This document shows positions 18,122 through 26,959 of a DNA stretch of 64,000 nt, piece after piece. The stretch spans positions 5,796,501-5,860,500 of the forward strand of contig NZ_CP022219.1 of the NCBI RefSeq assembly GCF_004114915.1. The letters run 5' to 3'. The stretch comes from Bradyrhizobium guangxiense. GTDB lineage: Bacteria; Pseudomonadota; Alphaproteobacteria; Rhizobiales; Xanthobacteraceae. The notes beneath the pieces were generated by a model. The model made no database searches and had not been told where the DNA came from. It was given only the letters and a program-made list of their open reading frames with translations. The position numbers and the translations under genes are program-made. Within the stretch, counting starts at the first letter, position 1. Each line of letters starts with the position of its first letter.

Positions 18122-19546
18122 ATGTCCCTGGCACAACTTGCAGTACTGGACACCGGCTCCAACCGCACGCTGGCCGAGCGGCTGATTGATCAGCTTGCCG
18201 ACCGCATCGGCGGCCTCGGCGTGGAGCTCGCTGATATCGCCGGCAACGTCCAGGAAGTCGCAAATCGCGTCGCCAACCAGTCGGAGCGGTTCCATCACCT
18301 GCAGAAGACGGCCGAGACGATGGTCTCGGCCAACCATGACATCGCCAATGCATCGCAGGCCGTGCAAACCACCCCCTCCGCGGCGGTCGGCGAGATCGCG
18401 CAGTCGCGCAGCGCCGTCGACCCCGCGGTCAGCCACATCTCCGAGCTCGTCGCAGCGGTGGAGCGGATCGAAGCCCGCCTCAGCGCCGTCGGCTCGGCGC
18501 TGGCGCAGGTCGCGAAAGTATCCGGCTCGATCGAGGCGATCGCCAAGCAGACCAATCTGCTGGCGCTGAACGCCACCATCGAAGCCGCCCGCGCCGGCAA
18601 TGCCGGCCGCGGCTTTGCGGTGGTCGCAAGCGAGGTGAAGAACCTTGCCGAGGCCACCCGCCAGGCGACGCACCAGATCTCCGACACCGTGCGCGATCTC
18701 GACGGCCAGATCGAAGGCCTGATCGGCGAGAGCAGCGACGCCTCCCAGCGCGCCAAGACCGCGGGCGAAGGCGCGCAAGCGATCTCCGGCATCATCTCGC
18801 GCGTTCAGCAGGGGTTTGCCTCCGTGGAAGCGGAGATCGACAATGTCACGCGCGCCGCAACTTCCAATCTCGGACATTGCGACACGGTGATCAGCGAGCT
18901 CAACGAGCTCGCCAAGGGCGTCGACCTCTCCTCGCGCGACCTCAAACACGCCGACGAGCGGGTGGCGAAGCTGCTCGACACATCCGAGGGCCTGATCGCG
19001 CTGATCGCCGACAGCGGCGTCGAGACGTCGGACACGCCGCTGATCCGTGTCGTGGTCGAGACCGCCAAGCGGATCTCGGCCGAGTTCGAGGCCGCGATCG
19101 ATCGCGGCGATATCACGCTCGACCAGCTCCTCGACGAGACCTATCGCGAAATTCCCGGCACCGATCCGAAGCAGTACCTCACCGACTATGTCGCGTTCAC
19201 CGACCGCGTGCTGCCCGCGATCCAGGACCCGATCCAGAAATCCGATCCGCGCATCGTCTACTGCGTCGCCTGGGCGCGGAGCGGCTATCTGCCGACCCAC
19301 AATCCGAACTACCGCCTGCCCCAGGGCAAGGATCCGGTCTGGAACAATGCCAACTGCCGCAATCGCCGCCTGTTCAACGACCGCACGGTGAAGAAGGTCG
19401 CAGGCAATACCAAGCCATTCCTGCTCCAGACCTACCGCCGCGACATGGGCGGCGGGCAGTTCGTGCTGATGAAGGACCTGTCCTCGCCAATCATGGTCCG
19501 CGGCAAACACTGGGGCGCCTTCCGGATGGGCTTTCGGCAAGGCTGA
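18122..19546 (+). CDS. Soluble methyl-accepting chemotaxis protein with C-terminal sensor-like domain
   Basis: This 474-residue cytosolic chemoreceptor has its signalling hairpin at about residues 137-190 ([37 protein letters not shown]), with coiled-coil flanks. The C-terminal domain from about residue 300 parallels that of the preceding receptor: [55 protein letters not shown] and [14 protein letters not shown]. The PilZ-like segment of the neighbour is missing. The pair probably arose by duplication. No cheA/cheW genes lie nearby, so both must plug into a remote chemotaxis array. Confidence 0.94.
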   Translation: MSLAQLAVLDTGSNRTLAERLIDQLADRIGGLGVELADIAGNVQEVANRVANQSERFHHLQKTAETMVSANHDIANASQAVQTTPSAAVGEIAQSRSAVDPAVSHISELVAAVERIEARLSAVGSALAQVAKVSGSIEAIAKQTNLLALNATIEAARAGNAGRGFAVVASEVKNLAEATRQATHQISDTVRDLDGQIEGLIGESSDASQRAKTAGEGAQAISGIISRVQQGFASVEAEIDNVTRAATSNLGHCDTVISELNELAKGVDLSSRDLKHADERVAKLLDTSEGLIALIADSGVETSDTPLIRVVVETAKRISAEFEAAIDRGDITLDQLLDETYREIPGTDPKQYLTDYVAFTDRVLPAIQDPIQKSDPRIVYCVAWARSGYLPTHNPNYRLPQGKDPVWNNANCRNRRLFNDRTVKKVAGNTKPFLLQTYRRDMGGGQFVLMKDLSSPIMVRGKHWGAFRMGFRQG

Positions 19547-19733
19547 CGGCTGGCGCTACGCCCGCTCAATAAAAAAAAGATGAAAAACAACCCCATGCAC
19601 AGTAGCCGGGGCAAGCGAAATCAATGGCTTACGCCGACAGGCTGGCGCCCGTTTTGACTCGTCGGGCAACACAGGCGCATAATGCTATTATTCCGAAATT
19701 TTACAGTTGAGCTTGGCGGCGCCTGAGCGCGCG

Positions 19734-19868
19734 CCTCGTCCTTCGAGACGACCGCTTCACCGGTCTCCTCAGGATGAGGCTCAGCTGCATCGGTGCTCGT
19801 CAAAACTACGGCGGCGCACTCCGCCCTCATCCTGAGGGCCCGCCGCAGGCGGGCGTCTCGAAGGATGG
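19734..19868. repeat. Paired palindromic repeat, family A
   Basis: Two opposed REP-like units: CCTCGTCCTTCGAGACGACC, running to CTCAGGATGAGG (19734-19779), and CCTCATCCTGAGGGCCCGCC, running to TCTCGAAGGATGG (19825-19868). The preceding bases TGAGCGCGCGCCTCGTCC are shared with the interior of the MITE-like elements at 24334 and 55305, but the terminal inverted repeats of those elements are absent here. Confidence 0.85.
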
Positions 19869-19997
19869 CGGCAAGCTCGGACGTGCCGCCGCGCGACTTT
19901 TCCAATCGCACGAATTTCGTCATGGCCCGGCTTTGCGCATTCGCACGACGATTTGCCGAAGGCCGACGACGCGCGGGATGAAAATGCGTCAAAACAT

Positions 19998-20030
19998 GAC
20001 GATTATCATATCAATTAGCCCATAATCGTC
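19998..20030. promoter_or_regulatory. Candidate operator: 9-base inverted repeat upstream of the Mo-hydroxylase operon
   Basis: GACGATTAT at 19998-20006 and ATAATCGTC at 20022-20030 are perfect inverted arms separated by 15 bases in an unusually AT-rich stretch. They lie about 165 bases before the first operon gene. This could bind a dimeric regulator or overlap the promoter. Evidence is the symmetry only. Confidence 0.35.
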
Positions 20031-20193
20031 GCAGTGATCGCCGCACAAATTCGTGAACGTCATGGTCTGCCGCTCCAACCGCGCAAATATGCATTGCTGC
20101 GATTTTGGAAGCTTCATGGTTTCGCGTCGGTATGATTATGGTCGCGCGCAAATCGCCGAACGCCGCGAGCGTTCGTCGAGCAAGGGGATGCAC

Positions 20194-20658
20194 ATGGCAA
20201 CAACACTCATCATCAACGGCGAAACGAAATCGTTCGACGCGCCACCGGACATGCCTCTGCTGTGGGTGCTGCGCGACATCCTCGGCATGACCGGCACCAA
20301 GTTCGGCTGCGGCATCGCGCAATGCGGCGCCTGCACGGTCCATGTCGACGGCAAGGCCGTGCGCTCCTGCGTGCTGCCGGTGAGCGCGGTCGCCAATCGC
20401 ACTGTGACCACCATCGAGCATGTCGGCAGCACGCCATCAGGTGCGAAGGTGCAGAAGGCCTGGCTCGAGGCCGAAGTGATCCAGTGCGGCTATTGCCAGT
20501 CCGGCCAGATCATGGCGGCCGCTGCGCTCCTGGCAGCGACGCCGAACCCCGACGATTCCGATATCGACGCCGCGATGGCCGGCAACATCTGTCGCTGCGG
20601 CACCTATGTGCGCATCCGCGAGGCCATCAAGCAGGCCGCGAACGGCCGTCCATCGTGA
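20194..20658 (+). CDS. (2Fe-2S)-binding subunit of a molybdenum hydroxylase (IorA-like)
   Basis: This 154-residue electron-transfer subunit carries two [2Fe-2S] clusters. The plant-ferredoxin-type cluster is ligated in [20 protein letters not shown] and the following RSC; the second in [13 protein letters not shown] and [14 protein letters not shown]. It matches the small subunit of isoquinoline 1-oxidoreductase/aldehyde dehydrogenase complexes. ATG at 20194 is preferred because AAGGGG precedes it by six bases; the ATG two codons earlier overlaps that signal. It hands electrons from the molybdenum subunit to the cytochrome encoded downstream. Confidence 0.95.
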   Translation: MATTLIINGETKSFDAPPDMPLLWVLRDILGMTGTKFGCGIAQCGACTVHVDGKAVRSCVLPVSAVANRTVTTIEHVGSTPSGAKVQKAWLEAEVIQCGYCQSGQIMAAAALLAATPNPDDSDIDAAMAGNICRCGTYVRIREAIKQAANGRPS

Positions 20659-20666
20659 GCTCCGCC

Positions 20667-22832
20667 ATGAACGCACAAAACAACGTCTCCCGCCGCGCGC
20701 TTCTGACCGGCGGCCTCGCCACCGGCTTCCTGCTCGCCTTCCATCTGCCGCTGCGCGCCGCCCCCAACGAGCCGCCGCAGCGCGATGTGACCGACGGCAA
20801 GTTCGCACCCAACGCCTTCATCCGCATCGACCAGACCGGCCGCACCATCCTGATGATGCCGCAGGTCGAGATGGGCCAGGGTACCTACACCTCGATCTCG
20901 GCCGTGATCGCCGAGGAGCTCGATGCTGACTGGAGCAAGGTCGAGGTGCAGCATGCCCCGCCGAACGACAAGCTTTATGGCAATCCGACTTTCGGCCTTC
21001 AGGTCACCGGCAACTCGAACTCGATCCGCGCCTGGTGGCTGCCGCTGCGCAAGGCCGGCGCGACAGCGCGCGCGATGCTGGTGCAGGCTGCGGCCAGCCA
21101 GTGGGGCGTCGAGCCATCGAGCTGCACCGCGTCGAAGGGCGAAGTCGCGCATACCGCGAGCGGCCGCAAGCTCGGCTATGGCGAGCTTGCGCTTGCAGCC
21201 CAAGCTCAGACGCCGCCCAAGGACGTCGCGGTCAAGGACCCCAAAGATTTCGTCCTCATCGGCCAGCCGCTGAAGCGGCTCCACACGCCGGACAAGGGCA
21301 ACGGCAAGGCGCTCTACGGCATCGACGCGATCCTGCCGGGCATGAAGATCGCCGCGATCGCCAATTGCCCGGTGTTCGGCGGCAAGGTCGGCAAGGTCGA
21401 CGATAGCGCCGCAACGAAGGTCGCCGGCGTGCGCAAGGTCGTCGTGCTCGACGATGCGGTCGCCGTGATCGGCGATCACATGTGGGCCGCGAAGAAAGGT
21501 CTCGAAGCGCTCAAGATCGAGTGGAACGAGGGGCCGAACGCTGAGATCTCCACGAAGGACATCTGGGACGATCTGCGCAAGGCCAGCGAGAAGGACGGCG
21601 CGGTCGCGAAATCCGATGGCGACATCGCCAAGGCCCTCGCCCGCGGCGACAAGTTCGAGGCCGCCTACGAGCTGCCGTTCCTCGCCCATGCCTCGATGGA
21701 GCCGATCAACGCGACCGTCCATGTCAGGCCTGATGCCTGCGAGATCTGGACGGGAACGCAGATCATGACCCGCGTGCAGTCGGAGGCCGCAAAGGCCGCG
21801 GGTCTTCCCGTCGACAAGGTGATCGTCAACCAGCATCTGCTCGGCGGCGGGTTCGGCCGCAAGCTCGAGCCCGATATGGTTGTCGCGGCGGTGAAAATTG
21901 CAAAACAGGTCGACTATCCGGTCAAGGTGGTGTGGACCCGCGAGGAGGACGTCCAGCACGACGTCTATCGTCCGGTCTATCGCGACCAGATCACGGCGTC
22001 GCTGGTGGACGGCAAGGTCGCGGGCTGGAAGTACAAGGTCGCGGGCTCCGCGGTGCTGGCGCGCTGGCTGCCGCCGGCGTTCCAGAAGGGCATCGACATC
22101 GATGCGATCGACGCCGCGGTCGATGCTCCCTACGACTTCGCCAACTTCCACGTCGAATACGTTCGCGCGGAGCCGCCGGCGGTGCCGACCGGCTTCTGGC
22201 GCGGCGTCGGCCCGAACAACAACGTGTTTGCGGTCGAATGCGCGATGGACGAGCTCGCGCGCAAGGCCGGCAAGGACCCGATCGAATTCCGCAAATCCAT
22301 GCTGACGAAAAACCCGCGTATGCTCGCGGCGCTCAACCAGGTCGCCGAAAAATCCGGCTGGGGGCAGCCATTGCCGCCACGCGTCGGGCGCGGCGTCTGC
22401 GTGCAACCGTCCTTCGCAAGCTTCATCGCCACCGTGGTGGAAGCCGAGATCGACGACATCGGCGAGATCACGCTTCGCCGCGTCACCTCGGTGGTCGACA
22501 CCGGCATCGCGGTCAACCCCGATACGGTGAAGGCGCAGATCGAGGGCGGATTGATCTTCGGCCTCACCGCCGCGCTCTATGGCGAAATCACCATCGAGAA
22601 GGGCCGCGTGCAGCAGTCGAACTTCCACGACTATCGCATGATGCGCATCAACGAGACGCCGAAGATCGAGGTGATCGTCGTCAAGAGCGGCGAGGCGCCC
22701 GGCGGCATCGGTGAGGCCGGCGTCAATGCCGGACCGCCGGCGCTGCGTAACGCGATTCTCGCGGCAACCGGCGTGGCGCTACGGCGCCTGCCGATCGATC
22801 GGAAACTGCTGGCTGCGGGGAAGAAGGCATGA
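20667..22832 (+). CDS. Molybdopterin-binding catalytic subunit (isoquinoline 1-oxidoreductase/aldehyde dehydrogenase beta-like)
   Basis: This 721-residue large subunit belongs to the xanthine dehydrogenase family in its IorB-like form. An N-terminal twin-arginine signal ([20 protein letters not shown]) indicates export of the folded complex. Cofactor motifs include [25 protein letters not shown] and the C-terminal [19 protein letters not shown] with the active-site Glu. Start taken as ATG 20667; a GTG at 20655 that overlaps the preceding stop is an alternative. It is translationally linked to the cytochrome gene by a four-base overlap. Likely substrates are aldehydes or N-heterocycles; sequence does not decide. 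Confidence 0.93.
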   Translation: MNAQNNVSRRALLTGGLATGFLLAFHLPLRAAPNEPPQRDVTDGKFAPNAFIRIDQTGRTILMMPQVEMGQGTYTSISAVIAEELDADWSKVEVQHAPPNDKLYGNPTFGLQVTGNSNSIRAWWLPLRKAGATARAMLVQAAASQWGVEPSSCTASKGEVAHTASGRKLGYGELALAAQAQTPPKDVAVKDPKDFVLIGQPLKRLHTPDKGNGKALYGIDAILPGMKIAAIANCPVFGGKVGKVDDSAATKVAGVRKVVVLDDAVAVIGDHMWAAKKGLEALKIEWNEGPNAEISTKDIWDDLRKASEKDGAVAKSDGDIAKALARGDKFEAAYELPFLAHASMEPINATVHVRPDACEIWTGTQIMTRVQSEAAKAAGLPVDKVIVNQHLLGGGFGRKLEPDMVVAAVKIAKQVDYPVKVVWTREEDVQHDVYRPVYRDQITASLVDGKVAGWKYKVAGSAVLARWLPPAFQKGIDIDAIDAAVDAPYDFANFHVEYVRAEPPAVPTGFWRGVGPNNNVFAVECAMDELARKAGKDPIEFRKSMLTKNPRMLAALNQVAEKSGWGQPLPPRVGRGVCVQPSFASFIATVVEAEIDDIGEITLRRVTSVVDTGIAVNPDTVKAQIEGGLIFGLTAALYGEITIEKGRVQQSNFHDYRMMRINETPKIEVIVVKSGEAPGGIGEAGVNAGPPALRNAILAATGVALRRLPIDRKLLAAGKKA

Positions 22833-24172
22833 GCGGCAAGATGCGTATCCTCACGAGCCTGATCGTGATCGCCATCGTCGCGGTGGCGCTCGGCGTCTGG
22901 ATCATCCGCGGGCCCGGCCCGCTCGACTTTGCCGGCGGACCTAAGGTGGCGCTGGCGGATTACCGCGCCGGCAAGCCGACCGGCGTGCCTGCCAAGCTGG
23001 AGAAGGCGAGCCTGGTCGAACGCGGCGAGTATCTCGCCAAGGCCGCCGACTGCATGGTCTGCCACACCAAGCCGGGCGAGAAGGAGTATTCCGGCGGGCT
23101 CGCCTTCAAGCTGCCGTTCGGCACGCTCTATTCGACCAACATCACAGCGGATAAGGACACCGGCATCGGCAATTACAGCGATCAGGATTTTCTGAATGCG
23201 GTCCAGCACGGCAAGCGCCGCGACGGAGCCCGGCTCTATCCGGCCATGCCATTCACGTCCTACACGTTCATGACGGACGAGGACGTGCTGGCGGTGAAGG
23301 CTTATCTGTTCAGCCTGCCGGCGGTGCGCGCCAAGACGCCCGACAACACGCTGTCGTTCCCGTTCAACCAGCGCTGGGCGATGATGGTCTGGTCGGCGGT
23401 ATTCAATCCGGACACGCGCTTTGCGCCTGATACGTCGAAAAGTCCGGAGTGGAACAGAGGCGCATATCTCGCGGAGGCGTTGGCGCATTGCGGCGAATGC
23501 CACACCCCGCGCAATCTCGGCTTCGCGCTGGACAATCGCAGGAAGTTCGCCGGCGCCATCACCGCGGGCTGGCGCGCCTTCAACATTTCTTCCGACAAGG
23601 CGACAGGTCTCGGCAGTTGGAGCGATCAGGACCTGATCTCGTATCTGTCGCTCGGCCACGCCCCTAGCCACGGCTCGGCCTCGGGTCCGATGGGTGAAGC
23701 GGTCGACCACAGCTTCAGTCAGTTCGCGCCGGAAGACATCAGCAGCATCGTTGCCTACCTGCGCAGCGTGCCGCCGCAGGCCTCGCCCGACCTGCCGGCA
23801 ACCACGGCGCCGGTCGCCCCAGCCTCGCATCGCGACGGCGTGACAGCGGACGCGCGCGGCAAAAAAGTGTTCGCCAGCGCCTGCGCCAGCTGCCATGGCT
23901 GGAGCGGCGAGAGCCCGGTCTCGCCGATGGCAACGCTGACCGGCACCTGGGCCGTCAACGACCCCGCCGCCACCAACGTCGCGCAGATCGTAATCTCGGG
24001 CACCAAGCGGCATACGCCTGACGGTGCGCTGTCGATGCCTGCGTTCGGCAATGCCTATACGGACGACGAGATCGCGGCGGTCGCGAACTATGTCACGGCG
24101 CGGTTCGGTGCGAAGGGCTCGAAGCTGACGGCGAAAGATGTGGCGGAGCTGCGGGAGCAGACGGCGGAGTAG
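22829..24172 (+). CDS. Membrane-anchored three-haem cytochrome c subunit
   Basis: This 447-residue cytochrome has one N-terminal transmembrane anchor (residues 8-26, SLIVIAIVAVALGVWIIRG) and three haem-binding CxxCH motifs: CMVCH, CGECH and CASCH. This matches cytochrome subunits of acetic-acid-bacterial alcohol/aldehyde dehydrogenases. Together with the two upstream genes it completes an Fe-S/Mo/cytochrome c dehydrogenase that passes electrons from the periplasm to the quinone pool or a terminal oxidase. It overlaps the catalytic subunit gene by four bases. Confidence 0.95.
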   Translation: MSGKMRILTSLIVIAIVAVALGVWIIRGPGPLDFAGGPKVALADYRAGKPTGVPAKLEKASLVERGEYLAKAADCMVCHTKPGEKEYSGGLAFKLPFGTLYSTNITADKDTGIGNYSDQDFLNAVQHGKRRDGARLYPAMPFTSYTFMTDEDVLAVKAYLFSLPAVRAKTPDNTLSFPFNQRWAMMVWSAVFNPDTRFAPDTSKSPEWNRGAYLAEALAHCGECHTPRNLGFALDNRRKFAGAITAGWRAFNISSDKATGLGSWSDQDLISYLSLGHAPSHGSASGPMGEAVDHSFSQFAPEDISSIVAYLRSVPPQASPDLPATTAPVAPASHRDGVTADARGKKVFASACASCHGWSGESPVSPMATLTGTWAVNDPAATNVAQIVISGTKRHTPDGALSMPAFGNAYTDDEIAAVANYVTARFGAKGSKLTAKDVAELREQTAE

Positions 24173-24597
24173 CGCTTCTCGTACCCTCTCTCCGGAACGA
24201 GCGTAGCTCGCCCGTGGGTCGGCTCACATTGAACGCAGCGAAAATGTGAGACGGGGTGGGGTGACGGTCTCTCCGCATTGAACACTGCCCGTGGGGAAAC
24301 TTCCCCCACCCCGATCGCGCTCCGCGCGACCGACCCTCCCCTCCAGGCAGGGCTATCGCATATGGCTCTAGCGCGAGCTGAGCGCGCGCCTCGTCCTTCG
24401 AGACGACCGCTTCGCGGTCTCCTCAGGATGAGGCTAAGCGATATCGGAGGCCGTTGAAACGAGCGAAATGCCCTCATTCCTCATCCTGAGGGCCCGCCAA
24501 CGGCGGGCGGCTCGAAGGATGGCCACGGGCGACATCACTCCCATATGCGATTGCCCTGCCCTCCAGGGGAGGGTAGCAGCGGTGTTTGCCGCGCGAG
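24173..24597. other. Intergenic repeat cluster downstream of the Mo-hydroxylase operon
   Basis: No gene seen. The first 160 bases contain GC-rich palindromes, including CTCACATT (24223-24230) paired with AATGTGAG (24243-24250) and a GTGGGGAAACTTCCCCCAC hairpin (24292-24310). These look like another dispersed repeat type. The remainder is the MITE-like element at 24334-24573. Confidence 0.7.
24334..24573. mobile_element. MITE-like element, copy 1 (about 240 bases, terminal inverted repeats)
   Basis: The ends are inverted copies of about 32 bases: left 24334-24365 (CCCTCCCCTCCAGGCAGGGC, then TATCGCATATGG), right 24541-24573 (CCATATGCGATTGCCCTGCC, then CTCCAGGGGAGGG). Inside are two opposed family-A units (24389-24433 and 24479-24522) around a short spacer. 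The interior matches the element at 55305-55547 with about three substitutions and one indel. No coding capacity. A non-autonomous element moved in trans is likely. The right end is followed by TA; the left is preceded by GA. Confidence 0.8.
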
Positions 24598-25422
24598 CTA
24601 GCTCAACCAGAACTTCGGCGTCGCCGGCTCCAGCCGGCCACCGACGCGCACCGGCGCGATCTTCAGTGCGAGTCCCGTCGCATCATCGGTCTCCACGGCA
24701 ACGCCGCTGAGCGTTGCTGCGCCCGCCGCCGGCTCGAAGCGGCCCGACGGAATTCCTGATGTGAACCGCCGCAGCGGCTCTTCCTTCTGCATGCCGATGA
24801 TGGAGTCGTAGTCGCCGGTCATGCCGGCATCGGTCATGTAGGCGGTGCCGCCGTTAAGGATCTGGTGGTCGGCGGTCGGCACGTGCGTGTGTGTGCCGAC
24901 GACGAGGCTGGCCCGGCCATCGCAGAAGAAGCCGATGCCCTGTTTCTCGCTCGACGCCTCGCAATGGAAATCGACGACGATGGCATCCGCGGCAACGCCG
25001 AGCGGGCAGGCCCCTAGCTCGCGCTCCAGTGCTGCGAAGGGATCGTCGAACGGTGTCATGAAGACGCGGCCCAAAGCGTTGACGACGAGCGCGTGCTTGC
25101 CGTTCTTGGTCTCAACCAAGGCGGCGCCGCGGCCGGGCGTGCCGCGCGGATAGTTCGCCGGACGCACCAGGCGGTCGGCGCGCTCGATGAACACCAGGGC
25201 TTCGCGCTGGTCCCAGGAGTGGTTGCCGAGCGTCACCGCATCGGCGCCGGCCTCGATGAATTCCTGGTAGATCGCTTCCGTGATGCCGAAGCCGCCGGCC
25301 GAATTCTCGCCGTTCACGACGACGAAATCGAGTGACCAGTCCTTGACCATGCCGGGCAGATATTCGGCGACGGCCTCACGCCCGCTACGGCCGACGACAT
25401 CACCCACGAAGAGAATGCGCAA
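24598..25422 (-). CDS. YmdB-family metallophosphoesterase (TIGR00282 type)
   Basis: This 274-residue phosphoesterase starts MRILFVGDVVGRSGREAVAE, with GENSAGGFG, TLGNHSWDQRE, VDFHCEASSEK, GTHTHVPTADHQIL and GGTAYMTDAGM. These are the metal and substrate motifs of the YmdB group. Characterised members act on 2',3'- or 3',5'-cyclic nucleotides. It overlaps the end of the 5-formyltetrahydrofolate cyclo-ligase gene by 23 bases, so the two are co-transcribed. Confidence 0.95.
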   Translation of the reverse strand: MRILFVGDVVGRSGREAVAEYLPGMVKDWSLDFVVVNGENSAGGFGITEAIYQEFIEAGADAVTLGNHSWDQREALVFIERADRLVRPANYPRGTPGRGAALVETKNGKHALVVNALGRVFMTPFDDPFAALERELGACPLGVAADAIVVDFHCEASSEKQGIGFFCDGRASLVVGTHTHVPTADHQILNGGTAYMTDAGMTGDYDSIIGMQKEEPLRRFTSGIPSGRFEPAAGAATLSGVAVETDDATGLALKIAPVRVGGRLEPATPKFWLS

Positions 25423-25996
25423 CTTCAGAACTCCGGAAATCGAACACGTCCGATTCCGTTAGCACATAATCCAGCGCGACGTCGTGCGATAGTGCCGGAA
25501 CCGCCTTGATCTCCTGCGCTGCGAAAGCGAGCCCGATACCGACGATATGCTTGGTCTTGCGCAAATGCGCGAAGGTGAAATCATAATGCCCCGCACCATA
25601 GCCGATGCGATGGCCGAGGCGGTCGAACGCCGCGAGCGGCGTCAGCATGATATCGGGAATGACTTCGGCGGCTGCCGGCGACGGCTCGGGAATGCCGAGC
25701 GGGCCGAGCATCAGCCGGTCGCTCGGATGAAAGATGCGGAAGATCAGGGCCTGACCGCGCGCGGTGACGCAGGGCAGCGCCAGCCTGGCCCCCTCCTCCG
25801 CGAGCCTCGTGAGCAGCGGCATCGGATCGATCTCGCTGCGGATCGGCGAGTAGCCGGAGACGATGCTGCCGGGCAAGAGCTTGAACGGCAGCCCGCGCTT
25901 GGCGAGCTTTGCGGCGGCGGCGATGCGCTTCTTCTCGCTCAAGGCGTCGCGCGCCGCCAGGGCTTTAGCGCGGAGTTCGGCTTTGGTGTTGGGCAT
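25400..25996 (-). CDS. 5-formyltetrahydrofolate cyclo-ligase
   Basis: This 198-residue enzyme converts 5-formyl-THF to 5,10-methenyl-THF using ATP. It has the basic N-terminal helix with KAELRAKALAARDAL, the folate/phosphate region VSGYSPIRSEIDP, and the ATP-binding C-terminal motif FDRLGHRIGYGAGHYDFT. It sits downstream of 6S RNA and zapA, an arrangement conserved from E. coli to alphaproteobacteria (where it is called ygfA or fau). Confidence 0.95.
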   Translation of the reverse strand: MPNTKAELRAKALAARDALSEKKRIAAAAKLAKRGLPFKLLPGSIVSGYSPIRSEIDPMPLLTRLAEEGARLALPCVTARGQALIFRIFHPSDRLMLGPLGIPEPSPAAAEVIPDIMLTPLAAFDRLGHRIGYGAGHYDFTFAHLRKTKHIVGIGLAFAAQEIKAVPALSHDVALDYVLTESDVFDFRSSEVAHSLRG

Positions 25997-26039
25997 GTGC
26001 TTTGGTCCCCCACGTCATCACCCTCTTGTGCGCCGTTGC

Positions 26040-26126
26040 GCGGGTGATCCAGTATTCCAGAGGCGGTCGTGATTCACACAAAGGCCGCGGCGTACTGGAT
26101 GCCCCGCCTCATGCGCGATTATGCAC
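26040..26126. repeat. Dispersed repeat, family C (GTGATCCAGTATTCCAGAG type), copy 1
   Basis: GGGTGATCCAGTATTCCAGA, followed after a variable stretch by GCCGCGGCGTACTGGATGCC and CCGC. The outer parts are partly inverted (ATCCAGTA/TACTGGAT). A second copy with the same order is at 37186-37280. Confidence 0.8.
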
Positions 26127-26189
26127 CAGGGGGGCATGACACCTGCTGAACTGGCCGCAGTCGTTTCAACAAGCACAAACCAAGCAAAC

Positions 26190-26325
26190 GAAAGTGCGAA
26201 GCCGCGTACGCCGTTGAAGCACTCGATCCCGGAGTTCCCTACGAAAGTAGGTGGGCACCATATGTCCGGGCCCACGGGCCCGGCCAGGGACAGTTCCCTA
26301 AAGGATCGATAAGGCCCCGGGGATA
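26190..26325 (-). ncRNA. ssrS: 6S RNA (SsrS)
   Basis: On the minus strand this stretch folds as a long rod: 5' part CCCCGGGGCCTTATCGATCC, an apical perfect hairpin CCGGGCCC-GT-GGGCCCGG (26266-26283), then GGTGCCCACCTACTTTCGTA and a 3' GGGATCGAG able to pair with CGATCC of the 5' arm. Its place between zapA and 5-FCL, in the same orientation, is the classic 6S RNA locus. 6S RNA binds the housekeeping RNA polymerase holoenzyme. Ends are approximate, estimated from pairing; no promoter was confidently assigned. Confidence 0.78.
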
Positions 26326-26412
26326 TATGGCTCCTGACGCACGTCGCAGCCTCGCTCGCGCAATGTAACAACGATACTGACGAATCGCCAGTGGCGCGAA
26401 GTACGCATGCGG

Positions 26413-26546
26413 CCATCCTTCGAGACGCCCGCCTGCGGCGGGCCCTCAGGATGAGGACTGAGTGCTTAGCAGCAATTTCTACAGCCAGAGCTGCCGGTCA
26501 GCCTCATCCTGAGGAGACCGCGGAGCGGTCGTCTCGAAGGACGAGG
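26413..26546. repeat. Paired palindromic repeat, family A
   Basis: CCATCCTTCGAGACGCCCGC running to CTCAGGATGAGG (26413-26456), then CCTCATCCTGAGGAGACCGC running to CTCGAAGGACGAGG (26502-26546). The pair lies just downstream of zapA on its transcript and upstream of the 6S RNA, so it may separate the two transcripts by forming a hairpin. Confidence 0.85.
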
Positions 26547-26575
26547 CGCTTGCGCAAGCCTAACGGCAGCATCCC

Positions 26576-26959
26576 CTACCCGATCGCGATCCCGCCTCCG
26601 ACGGTGCGGTTCAGCACCTGGGTCGATTTTTCGATGCGTTCGGCGGCGGCGTTGAGCGCATTCACTACGGCGGTCTGCGTCATACGAGCGCGCTCGACGG
26701 CGGCGTTGCGGAAATCCCGCAGCTCGGTCAGCTCCTGCTCCAGGCTTCGGACGCGGTTGCTGGTGTCGACCAGCTCGTCGCAGACGGTGAGCGCAGCCAT
26801 CACGGTGAGGCGCGCATCGCCGATCTCGCCGAACTTTCCGCGCAGCGACTGGATGCGCGTCTCCAGTGTTTCGGCGAGCTTGAGCAGCCGCACCTCCTGG
26901 CCCTCCTCGCAGGCCATGCGGTATTGCCGGCCGTTGATGGTGACGTTGATGTGGCTCAT
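26576..26959 (-). CDS. zapA: Cell division protein ZapA
   Basis: This 127-residue protein promotes FtsZ filament bundling. It opens with MSHINVTINGRQYRMACEEG and has the conserved LAETLETRI and the long C-terminal coiled coil (RVRSLEQELTELRDFRNAAV) of ZapA dimers. It overlaps the small DUF4164 gene upstream by four bases and is followed by the 6S RNA locus. Confidence 0.93.
   Translation of the reverse strand: MSHINVTINGRQYRMACEEGQEVRLLKLAETLETRIQSLRGKFGEIGDARLTVMAALTVCDELVDTSNRVRSLEQELTELRDFRNAAVERARMTQTAVVNALNAAAERIEKSTQVLNRTVGGGIAIG

Larger units (their letters stand above)
19547..20193. other. 647-base intergenic region with repeat pair and upstream control sequence
   Basis: No supported gene is present. 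The left part contains an A-rich stretch (19567-19590), the middle holds the family-A repeat pair (19734-19868), and the right part carries a 9-base inverted repeat (19998-20030) upstream of the molybdenum hydroxylase operon. Open frames crossing the repeat translate the same repeat-derived peptide seen at other copies and are not genes. Confidence 0.8.
25997..26575. other. 579-base region between zapA and the 5-FCL gene: 6S RNA plus repeats
   Basis: From the 5-FCL end this holds a family-C repeat (26040-26126), the putative 6S RNA on the minus strand (about 26190-26325) and a family-A repeat pair (26413-26546). No protein gene is supported; a 132-codon minus-strand frame here runs through the RNA and repeat and is rejected. 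Confidence 0.75.

Noticed and set aside
19621..19992. 123-codon minus-strand frame in the gap after the chemoreceptors
   Set aside because: Most of it translates the family-A repeat; the same peptide-like pattern (ILRDARLRRALRMR) appears at other repeat copies, and there is no ribosome-binding site or family match.
26018..26416. 132-codon minus-strand frame between zapA and the 5-FCL gene
   Set aside because: It runs through the 6S RNA region and a family-C repeat and has no protein-like conservation.
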